From positions 4,960,001 to 5,024,000 of the forward strand of contig NZ_JADBEF010000001.1 of assembly GCF_014873535.1 (NCBI RefSeq): a DNA stretch of 64,000 bases, in the 5' to 3' direction. Positions within the stretch are counted from its first letter, which is position 1; every line of letters begins with the position of its first letter. The notes beneath the pieces are model-generated. The model saw only the letters and a program-made list of their open reading frames with translations, was not told the origin of the DNA and searched no databases. Shown piece after piece: positions 17,501-25,357 of this stretch. Both the position numbers and the translations under genes were made by a program. The DNA comes from Nonomuraea africana. Lineage in GTDB: Bacteria > Actinomycetota > Actinomycetes > Streptosporangiales > Streptosporangiaceae.

Positions 17501-17828
17501 CGACCGCTGTGCTGGGCATCGGTTGCATGGAGACGCACATGCGGCGCCGGCTCAGCGAGCCCGATGCGCACCGACGCTTTGAGGGCTGAGGTGCGTGCCG
17601 CCCAGAGAGGCGGTGATGCCGACCGGGCGCAGGCGAGCAAGGTGGCGTCGGCATCGCCGCCCCCCGAGATCGTGGACTGGGCCCGCCAGAACGCAGCCGC
17701 CCTCGAAGTCGAGAAACACGCTGGTCGCCAGGCCCCCGGAGACCGGCTCGCCCGCCACCGCCTCCAGGCGCGCTGACCGGTACTGACATCTCCTCGCCGT
17801 CAAAGCGGTGGGGCGCCGTCCCGCAGGG
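17501..17828. other. Intergenic stretch with no recognisable gene
   Basis: Open frames exist on both strands (for example 17564-17776 plus and 17552-17803 minus), but none shows a family motif, a ribosome site or convincing start. It may be decayed sequence between the ABM gene and the TetR gene. Confidence 0.5.
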
Positions 17829-18464
17829 TCATCCCTTTTCCGGCAGCGGGCCGTGGGCGATGGCGTGGGCTTCCTCGTGACTCATGCCGTACATGCGCAG
17901 CAGTTGCTCGGCGAGCTCGTCCGGTGAGCCCTCGTCCACCAGGTCGGGGTGTGCGAGCCACAGCTGCAGAAACCCGAGCAGCGAGCCTCCCGTCCCAGCC
18001 AGCGCCACGTAAGGGTTGCCGAGCCGGAAGCGGCCGGCCTCCATCGCGCGGCGGATGTCACGCAGCGCGCGTGGCGCCAGGCCTATGTCGGAGTCCAGGT
18101 ACGGCAGACCGGTACGGGTGAGGATGCGGGCGATCTGGGGATGGGTGTCGACCAGCCGCCCGGTGAGCCGGACGGAGGCGGCGAACACCTCGGCGGGATC
18201 CTCGATTTCGGCGGTGAGCTCGTCGAGCAGTTGCCCGTGCTCTTCGAGCACGTCGGCGATGGCCGCGTTGAACAACTCCTCCTTGCTGCCGAAATGGTTG
18301 TAGAACGAGCCGAACCCCACGTCGGCCGCCTCGGTGAGCTCCTGGATGCTGACGTCGGCCATGCCCTGGCGGGCCAGGAACGCCCGGGCGGCATCGATGA
18401 GTGCCTGCCTGATGCGGCTTTTGCGGCGCTCGCGCCGGGACACGGGTCTCTCCTCCGACATCAC
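17829..18464 (-). CDS. TetR/AcrR-family transcriptional regulator
   Basis: 211 residues. The helix-turn-helix spans about residues 15-60: RIRQALIDAARAFLARQGM, VSIQELTEAADVGFGSFYNHFGSKEEL. The rest is a helical ligand-binding domain. It is divergent from a short operon (monooxygenase remnant, DUF3159-like membrane protein, MBL hydrolase). A cluster of ATGATG/CATCAT arms in the shared region is the likely operator. The ATG at 18464 or the next at 18461 starts the protein. Confidence 0.92.
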   Translation of the reverse strand: MMSEERPVSRRERRKSRIRQALIDAARAFLARQGMADVSIQELTEAADVGFGSFYNHFGSKEELFNAAIADVLEEHGQLLDELTAEIEDPAEVFAASVRLTGRLVDTHPQIARILTRTGLPYLDSDIGLAPRALRDIRRAMEAGRFRLGNPYVALAGTGGSLLGFLQLWLAHPDLVDEGSPDELAEQLLRMYGMSHEEAHAIAHGPLPEKG

Positions 18465-18483
18465 ACCGCCGAATCATAGCGGC

Positions 18484-18529
18484 TTGACAGAGGCCATCCT
18501 CATTCATGATGCTTTCATCATAAATGATG
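18484..18529 (+). promoter_or_regulatory. Promoter with overlapping TetR-type dyads
   Basis: TTGACA lies at 18484-18489 and the region downstream holds two interlocked dyads. ATGATG (18506-18511) pairs with CATCAT (18516-18521) across CTTT, and CATCAT (18516-18521) pairs with ATGATG (18524-18529) across AA. The dyads would cover the -10 region of the plus-strand operon and lie 42 bp or more upstream of the TetR start. Binding by the adjacent TetR is inferred. Confidence 0.55.
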
Positions 18530-18548
18530 TTGTCATCAGGAGGTGATG

Positions 18549-18806
18549 ATGGAGCATCCTCACGCGAACCGCCACAGCGAGCGCGTCGTCGACGTGCGCG
18601 CGGCATCGCTCGGCGATGCGACCCTGGCCCGATGGCTGCTCGATGCCGGTGCCAAGGCGGTGCTGCTGCGCCCCGACCGAGTAGTGCCGGCCGCCGTCCC
18701 GTTCTCCAAGGGCGGCGCCACGATCGCCCGAGACGCCGGCGCGTGGCTGCCGCTGCTGCCACCGTCTCGTACCGCACCGCACGCATCCGGGAGGAACGCG
18801 CCTTGA
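18549..18806 (+). pseudogene. Remnant of an FAD-dependent aromatic hydroxylase (C-terminal piece)
   Basis: An 85-residue frame begins at ATG 18549 behind AGGAGGTG (18538-18545), a strong ribosome site. It encodes ERVVDVRAASLGDATLARWL and GAKAVLLRPDRVV, which resemble the C-terminal thioredoxin-like end of class A flavoprotein monooxygenases. The roughly 450 residues carrying the FAD domain are missing. The arrangement suggests an in-frame deletion joining the original start to the 3' end. It is the first frame of the TetR-divergent operon. A genuine short protein cannot be excluded. Confidence 0.45.
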
Positions 18807-18912
18807 GGCGAATGGCCGAGACGAGCACTCGCGACAGCCCCGTCGGATACACCACCTCACTGGTCCCAGCACCACGCCGCCACGTGCGCGCGCATCTCCT
18901 GCGAGAGCGCCC

Positions 18913-19533
18913 ATGAGCGACCTCGCCACGCTGCGCAAGGCCGGACTGCACGTCGCCGAAACCGCAGCACCGGTGCTGGGGTTCACACTCGTCTACGCCG
19001 CGACCTCACGACTGCCACTGGCGTTGTCGGCCGGCCTCTGCATGGCGGCGCTCGTCGCGGTCTACCGCCTCCGCCAGGCACGCACCGTCTGGCCCGCAGT
19101 GGGCGGGTTCGGGCTGACTGCGGGGGCCGCCGCCATCACCGCCCTGTCGGGGGACGCGACGAACTTCTTCCTCCCCGTGCTGATCCTACGCGCCACCGTG
19201 GTCCTGGTGACTCCCCTCATGCTGCTGCTGCGCTGGCCACCGATCGGCCTGGCCGCCGGTGTGCTCACCGGTCGAGGGCTCACCTGGCGGCGCTGCCCGA
19301 TGCGGCTGCGCGGCTACGTCGTCGCCAACCTCGTCTGGGTGGCGGCGGAGGGCGCGCTCGTGGCCAACCAGGCGCGGCTCTACCTCGCCGACCGAGCCTT
19401 GGCCATGGGGGCGTTCAAGCTCCTGGTCGAGGTGCCGGTCCACGTCCTGCTGGCGGTAGTGATGTGGGCCGTCTACCGGCGTATCACCCAGAGTCCCTGC
19501 GACTGCGCACAACACGAAGGAGTTGCCCGATGA
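18913..19533 (+). CDS. DUF3159-like integral membrane protein
   Basis: 206 residues with about five to six hydrophobic segments (VLGFTLVYAA, LALSAGLCMAALVAVYRL, FFLPVLILRATVVLVTPLMLLL, VHVLLAVVMWAVYRRI). The DATNFFLPVLILR segment and overall plan match DUF3159 membrane proteins of actinobacteria, whose function is unknown. The C terminus carries Cys-rich CDCAQH. Its TGA overlaps the ATG of the MBL gene, so the two are translationally coupled, and both are probably repressed by the divergent TetR. Confidence 0.7.
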   Translation: MSDLATLRKAGLHVAETAAPVLGFTLVYAATSRLPLALSAGLCMAALVAVYRLRQARTVWPAVGGFGLTAGAAAITALSGDATNFFLPVLILRATVVLVTPLMLLLRWPPIGLAAGVLTGRGLTWRRCPMRLRGYVVANLVWVAAEGALVANQARLYLADRALAMGAFKLLVEVPVHVLLAVVMWAVYRRITQSPCDCAQHEGVAR

Positions 19534-20384
19534 CGACCACCGTCACCCTGACCGGCACCGGCGTGCCCATCCCCTCCCCCGGCCGCGCGGGCCCGGGCGT
19601 CCTGGTCCGTTGCGGAGGGATCGCGCTGCAGTTCGACGCCGGCCGCGCAACCGTGCTCCGCCTCACCGAGGCGGAAACCGGCCTGCACCAGCTGACCGCG
19701 CTGTTCGTCACGCACGTGCACAGCGATCACGTCATCGGGTTGCCCGACGTGGTGATGGGACGGTGGATCCAGGACCACGTCTGGAAGACCGGCCCGCTGG
19801 ACATCCACGTGCCGGCGGGTGAGGCCGCAGACTTCGCCCAACGGATGCTGGAGCCGTATGCGGCCGACATCGCGCTGCGCATGGAGCACGTGCAAGCGGT
19901 GCCGCCAGAGGCCCGCGTGAGCACGTTCACCTGCACGCCGGGACCGAGCCTGGTCTGGTCTCGAGACGGCGTCACGGTGGAGGCGGTCGCCGTGCACCAC
20001 GAGCCGGTGCCGGACGCGGTGGCCTACCGTGTGCGCACCCCCGACGGAACGGTGGTGATCTCCGGTGACACGCGAGTGTGCGACGAGGTGCAGGAGCTCA
20101 GCCAAGAGGCGGATGTGCTGGTCCACGAGGCGTGTAGGACGACCGCACTGCAAACGGCCGTCGCCGGCACCCCGTTCGAAAAGATCTTCTCCTACCACGC
20201 GGACACGGTTGCGCTCGGCGGCCTTGCCAAGCGCGCCGGCGTGAAGCACCTCGTGCTCACACACCTGATCCCGGCTCCCGCCGACGAGGCAGGCGAGGCC
20301 GAGTTCGTGAACGACGTGCGCTCGGGCGGTTATCAGGGGCGGATCAGCGTGGGCCGCGATCTGATGACCTTGGCGATCGGCTGA
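19530..20384 (+). CDS. MBL-fold metallohydrolase (RNase Z/arylsulfatase-like)
   Basis: 284 residues. The metal motif THVHSDH gives His62, His64, Asp66 and His67; later ligands lie in AVHHEP, VISGDTRVCDE and LVLTHLIP. The fold type is the tRNase Z / AtsA-like branch of metallo-beta-lactamases, which hydrolyse varied small substrates. It has no signal peptide. The ATG at 19530 overlaps the stop of the membrane-protein gene, so the upstream in-frame start at 19464 was rejected. Confidence 0.88.
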   Translation: MTTTVTLTGTGVPIPSPGRAGPGVLVRCGGIALQFDAGRATVLRLTEAETGLHQLTALFVTHVHSDHVIGLPDVVMGRWIQDHVWKTGPLDIHVPAGEAADFAQRMLEPYAADIALRMEHVQAVPPEARVSTFTCTPGPSLVWSRDGVTVEAVAVHHEPVPDAVAYRVRTPDGTVVISGDTRVCDEVQELSQEADVLVHEACRTTALQTAVAGTPFEKIFSYHADTVALGGLAKRAGVKHLVLTHLIPAPADEAGEAEFVNDVRSGGYQGRISVGRDLMTLAIG

Positions 20385-20534
20385 GCTCGAGGCCGGCCCG
20401 CCGAAGGTCTCCCTCATCTGCACGTCTTCAAGCTTCTGGCCTGACACTCCGTCATCTCCGAAAGAGGGCCCATCCCGGTGGTGTCCGCCAGCGCCGGAGT
20501 GGTCCTGGGTGGCGGGGGGCGAGGAGCGAGGTGG

Positions 20535-20571
20535 CCGCCCGCCGCACGCGGGGAGGTGGCGCGGCGGGCGG
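20535..20571. terminator. GC-rich hairpin between convergent genes
   Basis: An 11-bp perfect stem (CCGCCCGCCGC at 20535-20545, GCGGCGGGCGG at 20561-20571) with a 15-base loop lies 4 bp beyond the GH27 stop and about 150 bp after the MBL gene. It could end both transcripts. No U-tract is present, which is common in high-GC actinobacteria. Confidence 0.55.
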
Positions 20572-20575
20572 GTGG

Positions 20576-22684
20576 TCAGGCGAGGGTGATGCGGTCCAGG
20601 TTGGGGCCGCCGTTGGCGGTGGTGGACGTCAGCCGGATCGTGTTGGGTCCGGCCGTCAGCGAGACGGTGAGAGTCGTCTCGACCCACGTGGTCCACGCGC
20701 CCGTCCCGGGGAACGAGACGCCTTGCACCGCCGTGCCGTTGACCGTGAGGTCCATCGGCCGGTCGGCGGTGGTGCCGTTGGCGAAGCGCAGCGTCAGCCG
20801 GCGCTCGCCCGCGGCGGCGTCGACGGTGAATTCGACACTGCTGCCGACGACGTTGTCGAAGTTGACGAAGCCGGTGCCGGTGAAGCCGGCGTGGTTGGAC
20901 TCCACCGCCCCTTGCGAGATCGTCGCGTTCTCCGCCTGGTACTCGGTGCTGGGCGGGGACGTGGGAGGGACGTCGAGGTAGTCGATGTTCGGGCCGCCGT
21001 TGACTGTGGTGGCGACCAGCTTGACGGAGTTGGCTCCGGCGTTCAGCGGCACCGTGATCGTGGCATCGGCCCAGGTGCCCCAGCCGCCGGTGCCCGGGAA
21101 GTCGCGGATAACGGGGGTGGCGCCGTTGACGGAGATGGTCATCGGCCGGTTGGTCGTGGTGCCGTTGGCGTAGCGGAGGGTGAGGGTGGCGGTGCCGGCC
21201 TGAGCGGCGCCCGCGGTGAACTCGATGCCGCTGCCGGCGACGTTGTCGAAGTTGACGAAGCCGGTGCCGGAGTAGCCGGGGTGGTTCGACTCGACGGCGC
21301 CCTGGGTGATCGTCGCGGACTCGGCCTCCAGGCGGGTGACCGTACCGGAGGCCGGCTTGGCCCTGATGAGGCGGGTCTCGCCGGGACGGAGCGTCGCGCT
21401 GTAGGAGGAGGCGACGGTGCCCTCTGAAGCGCCCGACCAGAGGTTGGTGACGTGGGCGGCGCCGGTGAAGCCGACCTGCGACCAGGTGACGCTCACCGTG
21501 GAGTTTCCAGACGTTCCGGTGTTGAACAGGGCCACGATGTAGTCGCCATTCGACTCGCGTTTACGCCATACCTGGTTGACGCCGCTGTTCACAATCCGGT
21601 CGGCGGCGACCCCGTCCTGGTTGACCGCGATGAGCCGCTCGTTGGTGAGCATGGCCAGGTCCGTGGAGGTCAGCGCGGTCAGGTCGCTGCCGAGCAGCAG
21701 CGGCGAGGCGGCCATGGCCCACAGCGTCAGGTGCGAGCGGCGCTGGTCGGCGTTGATGCCCATCTGGTCGCCGTTGCCGATCTGCAGCGAGTCGAGGTCG
21801 TTCCAGCCGCCGGGCGCGGCGTAGGGCTGCCAGGACGCCGCCGAGTTGAACCGGCTGCTGATCTTGGCCCAGGTGGTGAGCGGATAGCCGCTGCCATTGG
21901 GGCCAGGCCCGCAGTAGCACTCGACATCGCCCTGCGTGCGCCAGCTGTTCGCCAGGCGCTTCCAGGTGGTGGCCTGGGCGATCGGCAGGTTGTTCGACAG
22001 CGCGAAGTTGATCGGCCGGCCCGTCTGCCGCAGCGCCCTGTCCCACGCCTCGACGTCGGCGATGGTCGTGGCGTCCACGCCGTCGATCTTGAGGTAGTCG
22101 ACGCCCCACGAGGCCATCTGGTTCGCCCACGAGTTGATGAACGCCTGCGAGCCTGGATGTGACCACTTCAGCCGGTACATGTTCTTGCAGTTGTAGTTCT
22201 TGTGCATGGTCGCGGCGGTGTCGGCGATGTCGGCCGCGTGGTAGCTCGTGCCCTCGATGGGCGTGTTCCTGGTGACGGCGTTCTTGGCGATGCCGGGAGT
22301 GACATAGAAGCCGAACTTCAGCCCCTTGGCGTGCACGTAGTCGGCCAGCGCCTTGATCCCGCCAGGGAACTTGGTCGTGTCGACCGCCCACCGGCCGAAG
22401 CCGTCGACGACGAAGCCGTTGGCGTCGCACTTCTGGTAGAAGTCGTCCAGGTTGACGTACACGTAGCCCTTGGCCGATAACCCGCTGCTGACCAGAGCGT
22501 CGGCTTGCGCCTTCATCTTGGCCTCGTCGGGCCAGCGCCGGATGAAGCTCCAGCTGCTCCACCCCATGGCCGGCCTGATCGACAGGCCGTTGTCCGATGC
22601 TGACGCGGGTGATGGCGCCACGGTCAGTGCCGCGGCGACCAGCACGAGTGCCGCGAGGATCCTTCTCACCGCTTCCTCCTTCAC
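20576..22684 (-). CDS. Secreted GH27 glycosidase with two CBM35 modules (alpha-galactosidase type)
   Basis: 702 residues. A signal peptide covers about residues 1-30. The GH27 barrel begins at PAMGWSSWSF; the nucleophile is Asp201 in YLKIDGVD, the likely acid/base is Asp253 in SWRTQGDVE, and GGWNDLDSLQIGN is present. A beta-sandwich domain follows to about 445. Two CBM35 modules (about 450-575 and 585-702) carry EAESATITQG/QAENATISQG, GTGFVNFDN and NGGPN. GH27 enzymes are exo-acting alpha-galactosidases or beta-L-arabinopyranosidases. It is the last gene of the minus-strand pectin operon and would trim side chains outside the cell. Confidence 0.93.
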   Translation of the reverse strand: MKEEAVRRILAALVLVAAALTVAPSPASASDNGLSIRPAMGWSSWSFIRRWPDEAKMKAQADALVSSGLSAKGYVYVNLDDFYQKCDANGFVVDGFGRWAVDTTKFPGGIKALADYVHAKGLKFGFYVTPGIAKNAVTRNTPIEGTSYHAADIADTAATMHKNYNCKNMYRLKWSHPGSQAFINSWANQMASWGVDYLKIDGVDATTIADVEAWDRALRQTGRPINFALSNNLPIAQATTWKRLANSWRTQGDVECYCGPGPNGSGYPLTTWAKISSRFNSAASWQPYAAPGGWNDLDSLQIGNGDQMGINADQRRSHLTLWAMAASPLLLGSDLTALTSTDLAMLTNERLIAVNQDGVAADRIVNSGVNQVWRKRESNGDYIVALFNTGTSGNSTVSVTWSQVGFTGAAHVTNLWSGASEGTVASSYSATLRPGETRLIRAKPASGTVTRLEAESATITQGAVESNHPGYSGTGFVNFDNVAGSGIEFTAGAAQAGTATLTLRYANGTTTNRPMTISVNGATPVIRDFPGTGGWGTWADATITVPLNAGANSVKLVATTVNGGPNIDYLDVPPTSPPSTEYQAENATISQGAVESNHAGFTGTGFVNFDNVVGSSVEFTVDAAAGERRLTLRFANGTTADRPMDLTVNGTAVQGVSFPGTGAWTTWVETTLTVSLTAGPNTIRLTSTTANGGPNLDRITLA

Positions 22685-22768
22685 GATCTTGTACGGCTAC
22701 CGCCGGCCAGGCCCCACCCGCCGACCGGGGCCGGGCTCCGTCCAGGGAGACGCTCCTCGGGTGACGAC

Positions 22769-22792
22769 GGCGCGCCGCCGTTACGGCGCGCC
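22769..22792. terminator. Hairpin between GH29 and GH27 genes
   Basis: GGCGCGCCG (22769-22777) and CGGCGCGCC (22784-22792) form a 9-bp stem with a 6-base loop, 24 bp after the GH29 stop. It may partly terminate the transcript, protect the upstream message, or both. Confidence 0.45.
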
Positions 22793-22815
22793 GCCGGCCG
22801 GTCGGGTGGTTCGCG

Positions 22816-25344
22816 TCAGCCGATGCTGATGCGGTCGAGGTTGGGGCCGCCGTTGGCGGTGGTGGCGGTGGCCCTGATCGTGTTCGCCCCTGCGTTGACC
22901 GGAACCGTGATCGACCTGGTCGTCCAGTTCGTCCACGCGCCCGTGGAGTCGAAGGCGAGCTCGTCCGACACGAGCGCGCCGTTGACCGTGATGTCCATCG
23001 GGCGGTTGGCGGTCGTCCCGTTGGCGTAGCGGAAGGTCAGCGTGGCGTTGCCGGCCGACGCGGCCATCACCGCGAACTCGACGGAGGAGCCGGCCAGGTT
23101 GTCGTAGTTGACGAAGCCGGTGCCCGTGAAGCCGGCGTGATTGGACTCCACCACGCCCTGCGAGATGGTCGCGTTCTCCGCCTGGTGGTCCGTCGGCGTG
23201 GGACCGGTGGCCTCGACGTCGAGGTGGTCGAGGTTGGGCCCGCCGTCCGTGGTCGTGGCGGTGGCCCTGATCGTGTTCGCCCCTGCGTTGACCGGAACCG
23301 TGATCGACCTGGTCGTCCAGTTCGTCCACGCGCCCGTGGAGTCGAAGGCGAACTCGTCGCCGACGAGCGCGCCGTTGACCGTGATGTCCATCGGCCGGTT
23401 GGCCGTACCGCCGTTGGCGAAGCCGAAGCTCAGCCTGGCGTTGCCGGCCGCGGCCGCGTTGACGGTCCACTCGACGTACGGGCCCACGGCGTTGTCGCCG
23501 TTGACGAAACCCGTGCCGGAGAAGCCGGCGTGGTTGGACTCCACGACGCCCTGCGAGATCGTCGCGTTCTCCGCCTCGTGGCGGTTCAGCGGTGGTTGCC
23601 CGCCGCCGCCCGCGTAGGCGCCGCCGATCCAGGCCTCGTCCACACGCAGCCTGGCGACGCCGTGGCTGCTGGTCTTCTCCAGCCGCACGTGCCTGGCGGT
23701 GGTGGCGGGGAGGTCGATGATCTGCACGCCGCGGTGGTTGGGCAGGTTGCCGGTCTTGATGGGGTTGCCCCAGCCGGCGCCGTCGTCGCTGACGTAGACG
23801 CGGTAGCCGTCGATGCGCGCCGAGCCGCTGGCCGGATAGGTCGTGGAGTCTTCGCGCTGATTTATCCCGATATAGCGGATAGGGCGAGCGGACCCGAGGT
23901 CGAAGCGCAGGGACACGGTGCTCGCCGAGGTGGCGTCCCAGTAGGTCAGGTAGTCGCCGTCACCGGCGTGCGCGGCGGGGTGACCGCCGGCCGAGGCCGA
24001 CGCGGACATGGCGACGCCGGTGTAGATGCCCTCCCTGCCGCTGGAGACGGCCTTGAAGACGGTGTCGTACTGGTCCCACGAGGAGATCCCGCTGAGCGTC
24101 AGCGTGCCGTTCGCCTGGGTGAAACTCACCGGCCCGCCGGTGCGCAGGTTCGTCACCGAACTGATCTCGTAGCCGTTGTCACGCAGCGACAGCGTGCTGC
24201 CGGACGGGCGGGTGATGACGTGGATGTAGTGCAGGTTCGGGTTGGTCTTGCTGATCGTGGTGACGCCGTGCGCGCCGTTGTTCCAGAAGCCGGGATCGAG
24301 GCCGCCGTACATGTACCCGCCGCCTTCGGTGCCCTCGAGCGACTCCCGGATCGCCTCGAGGTAGCCGTTGGCGAAGTTGTTGAACGTCTCCTGCGCGGGC
24401 GGCATGCGCCCGGCCTTCATCGGCGTCTCGGCCATCAGCGCCTTGACCGACGAGCCCGCGTTGGTGATGAGCCGGCCGAGCGTCAGCCTGTAGTCGACGG
24501 CCTGGTCCGACCCGCCGTACCACCAGGGACCGCTGGTGGGCAGCTTGAAGTCGGCCTCAATGAGCCGGGGCGCCGCGGTGTAGACCGCCTGCGGGTAGTC
24601 GTAGCTCGGCGTCATCCCGGTCTTCTGCTCGTTGCTGATCATGTCCATCTCAGCGGTGTCCTCGTTGTTGTTGCTGAGGGTCATGTCCGGCCGCTGCTGG
24701 TGGATCTTGACGTATAGGTCGTTGCGCTCCCAGTAGGCGTTGTCGTTGTCGATCCAGAACCCGGCCAGCTTCGGATAGCGCTGCATCTGCTCGAAGAACT
24801 GCAAGTAGCTGAACTCGCCGAAACCGTCGCGGGTGTGCAGGTCGACGCTGTGGCCGACGTGGTCGGAGAAGGCCTGCGAGTTGAGCCACGACTGCCCGGA
24901 GCCGAGCCCCTCGTTCCACCACTGCGGGTCGTCGGTCATGTAGTGGATGACCTTCAGCCCCTGCGCGTCCGCCGCGTCGATCAGCTCACCGAGGAAGTCC
25001 CTGGTGGTACGGCAGGAGCCGGGGATGCTCGACGGGTACGGCCTGGCGTAGCCGAGCCGGGAGTGGAAGGTGGCCAGCACGATGTACTGGGTGTGCAGTT
25101 TCTTGGCCTCGTTGACCCAGTAGTTCGCGTTCCAGCCGCCGCTGGTGACGGCCGACTCCCAGGCGCTGCAACTGGTGTGCTGGGGCGAGGTGCGCATGCC
25201 CCAGTGCAGGAAGAGCCCGCCGATGGAGGCGCGCAGGAAGGCCTGGCGTGGGTGCTGGAGGTCGGCCCTTGCCGGGGCGGCGGCCAGCAGGCTGACGACG
25301 AGGGCGAGCACGGCGAGTAACGCCGTGCGGGGCGCACGGGACAT
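22816..25344 (-). CDS. Secreted GH29-type alpha-L-fucosidase with discoidin and two CBM35 modules
   Basis: 842 residues with a cleavable signal peptide (about 1-27, LLAAAPARA). The barrel shows GGLFLHWG, YIVLATFHSRLG and GFWIDNDNAYW, the last holding the probable catalytic Asp of GH29. An F5/8-type C (CBM32-like) domain covers about 440-575: YWDATSASTVSLRFDLG, RPIRYIGINQRED, HVRLEKTSS. Two CBM35 modules follow. The family removes terminal fucose, which decorates pectic side chains. ATG 25344 has GAGGAGG upstream, 13 bp after the GH28 stop, so the gene belongs to the same operon. The acid/base residue is not obvious by eye. Confidence 0.85.
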   Translation of the reverse strand: MSRAPRTALLAVLALVVSLLAAAPARADLQHPRQAFLRASIGGLFLHWGMRTSPQHTSCSAWESAVTSGGWNANYWVNEAKKLHTQYIVLATFHSRLGYARPYPSSIPGSCRTTRDFLGELIDAADAQGLKVIHYMTDDPQWWNEGLGSGQSWLNSQAFSDHVGHSVDLHTRDGFGEFSYLQFFEQMQRYPKLAGFWIDNDNAYWERNDLYVKIHQQRPDMTLSNNNEDTAEMDMISNEQKTGMTPSYDYPQAVYTAAPRLIEADFKLPTSGPWWYGGSDQAVDYRLTLGRLITNAGSSVKALMAETPMKAGRMPPAQETFNNFANGYLEAIRESLEGTEGGGYMYGGLDPGFWNNGAHGVTTISKTNPNLHYIHVITRPSGSTLSLRDNGYEISSVTNLRTGGPVSFTQANGTLTLSGISSWDQYDTVFKAVSSGREGIYTGVAMSASASAGGHPAAHAGDGDYLTYWDATSASTVSLRFDLGSARPIRYIGINQREDSTTYPASGSARIDGYRVYVSDDGAGWGNPIKTGNLPNHRGVQIIDLPATTARHVRLEKTSSHGVARLRVDEAWIGGAYAGGGGQPPLNRHEAENATISQGVVESNHAGFSGTGFVNGDNAVGPYVEWTVNAAAAGNARLSFGFANGGTANRPMDITVNGALVGDEFAFDSTGAWTNWTTRSITVPVNAGANTIRATATTTDGGPNLDHLDVEATGPTPTDHQAENATISQGVVESNHAGFTGTGFVNYDNLAGSSVEFAVMAASAGNATLTFRYANGTTANRPMDITVNGALVSDELAFDSTGAWTNWTTRSITVPVNAGANTIRATATTANGGPNLDRISIG
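22862..23351. repeat. Exact 97-bp repeat inside tandem CBM35 modules of the GH29 gene
   Basis: Bases 22862-22958 and 23255-23351 are identical over 97 bp, at the same place in the two CBM35 modules (offset 393 bp). Sequence on both sides diverges. Identity in silent positions indicates recent duplication or gene conversion rather than selection on protein alone. Confidence 0.85.
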
Positions 25345-25357
25345 GTGCGGCCTCCTC

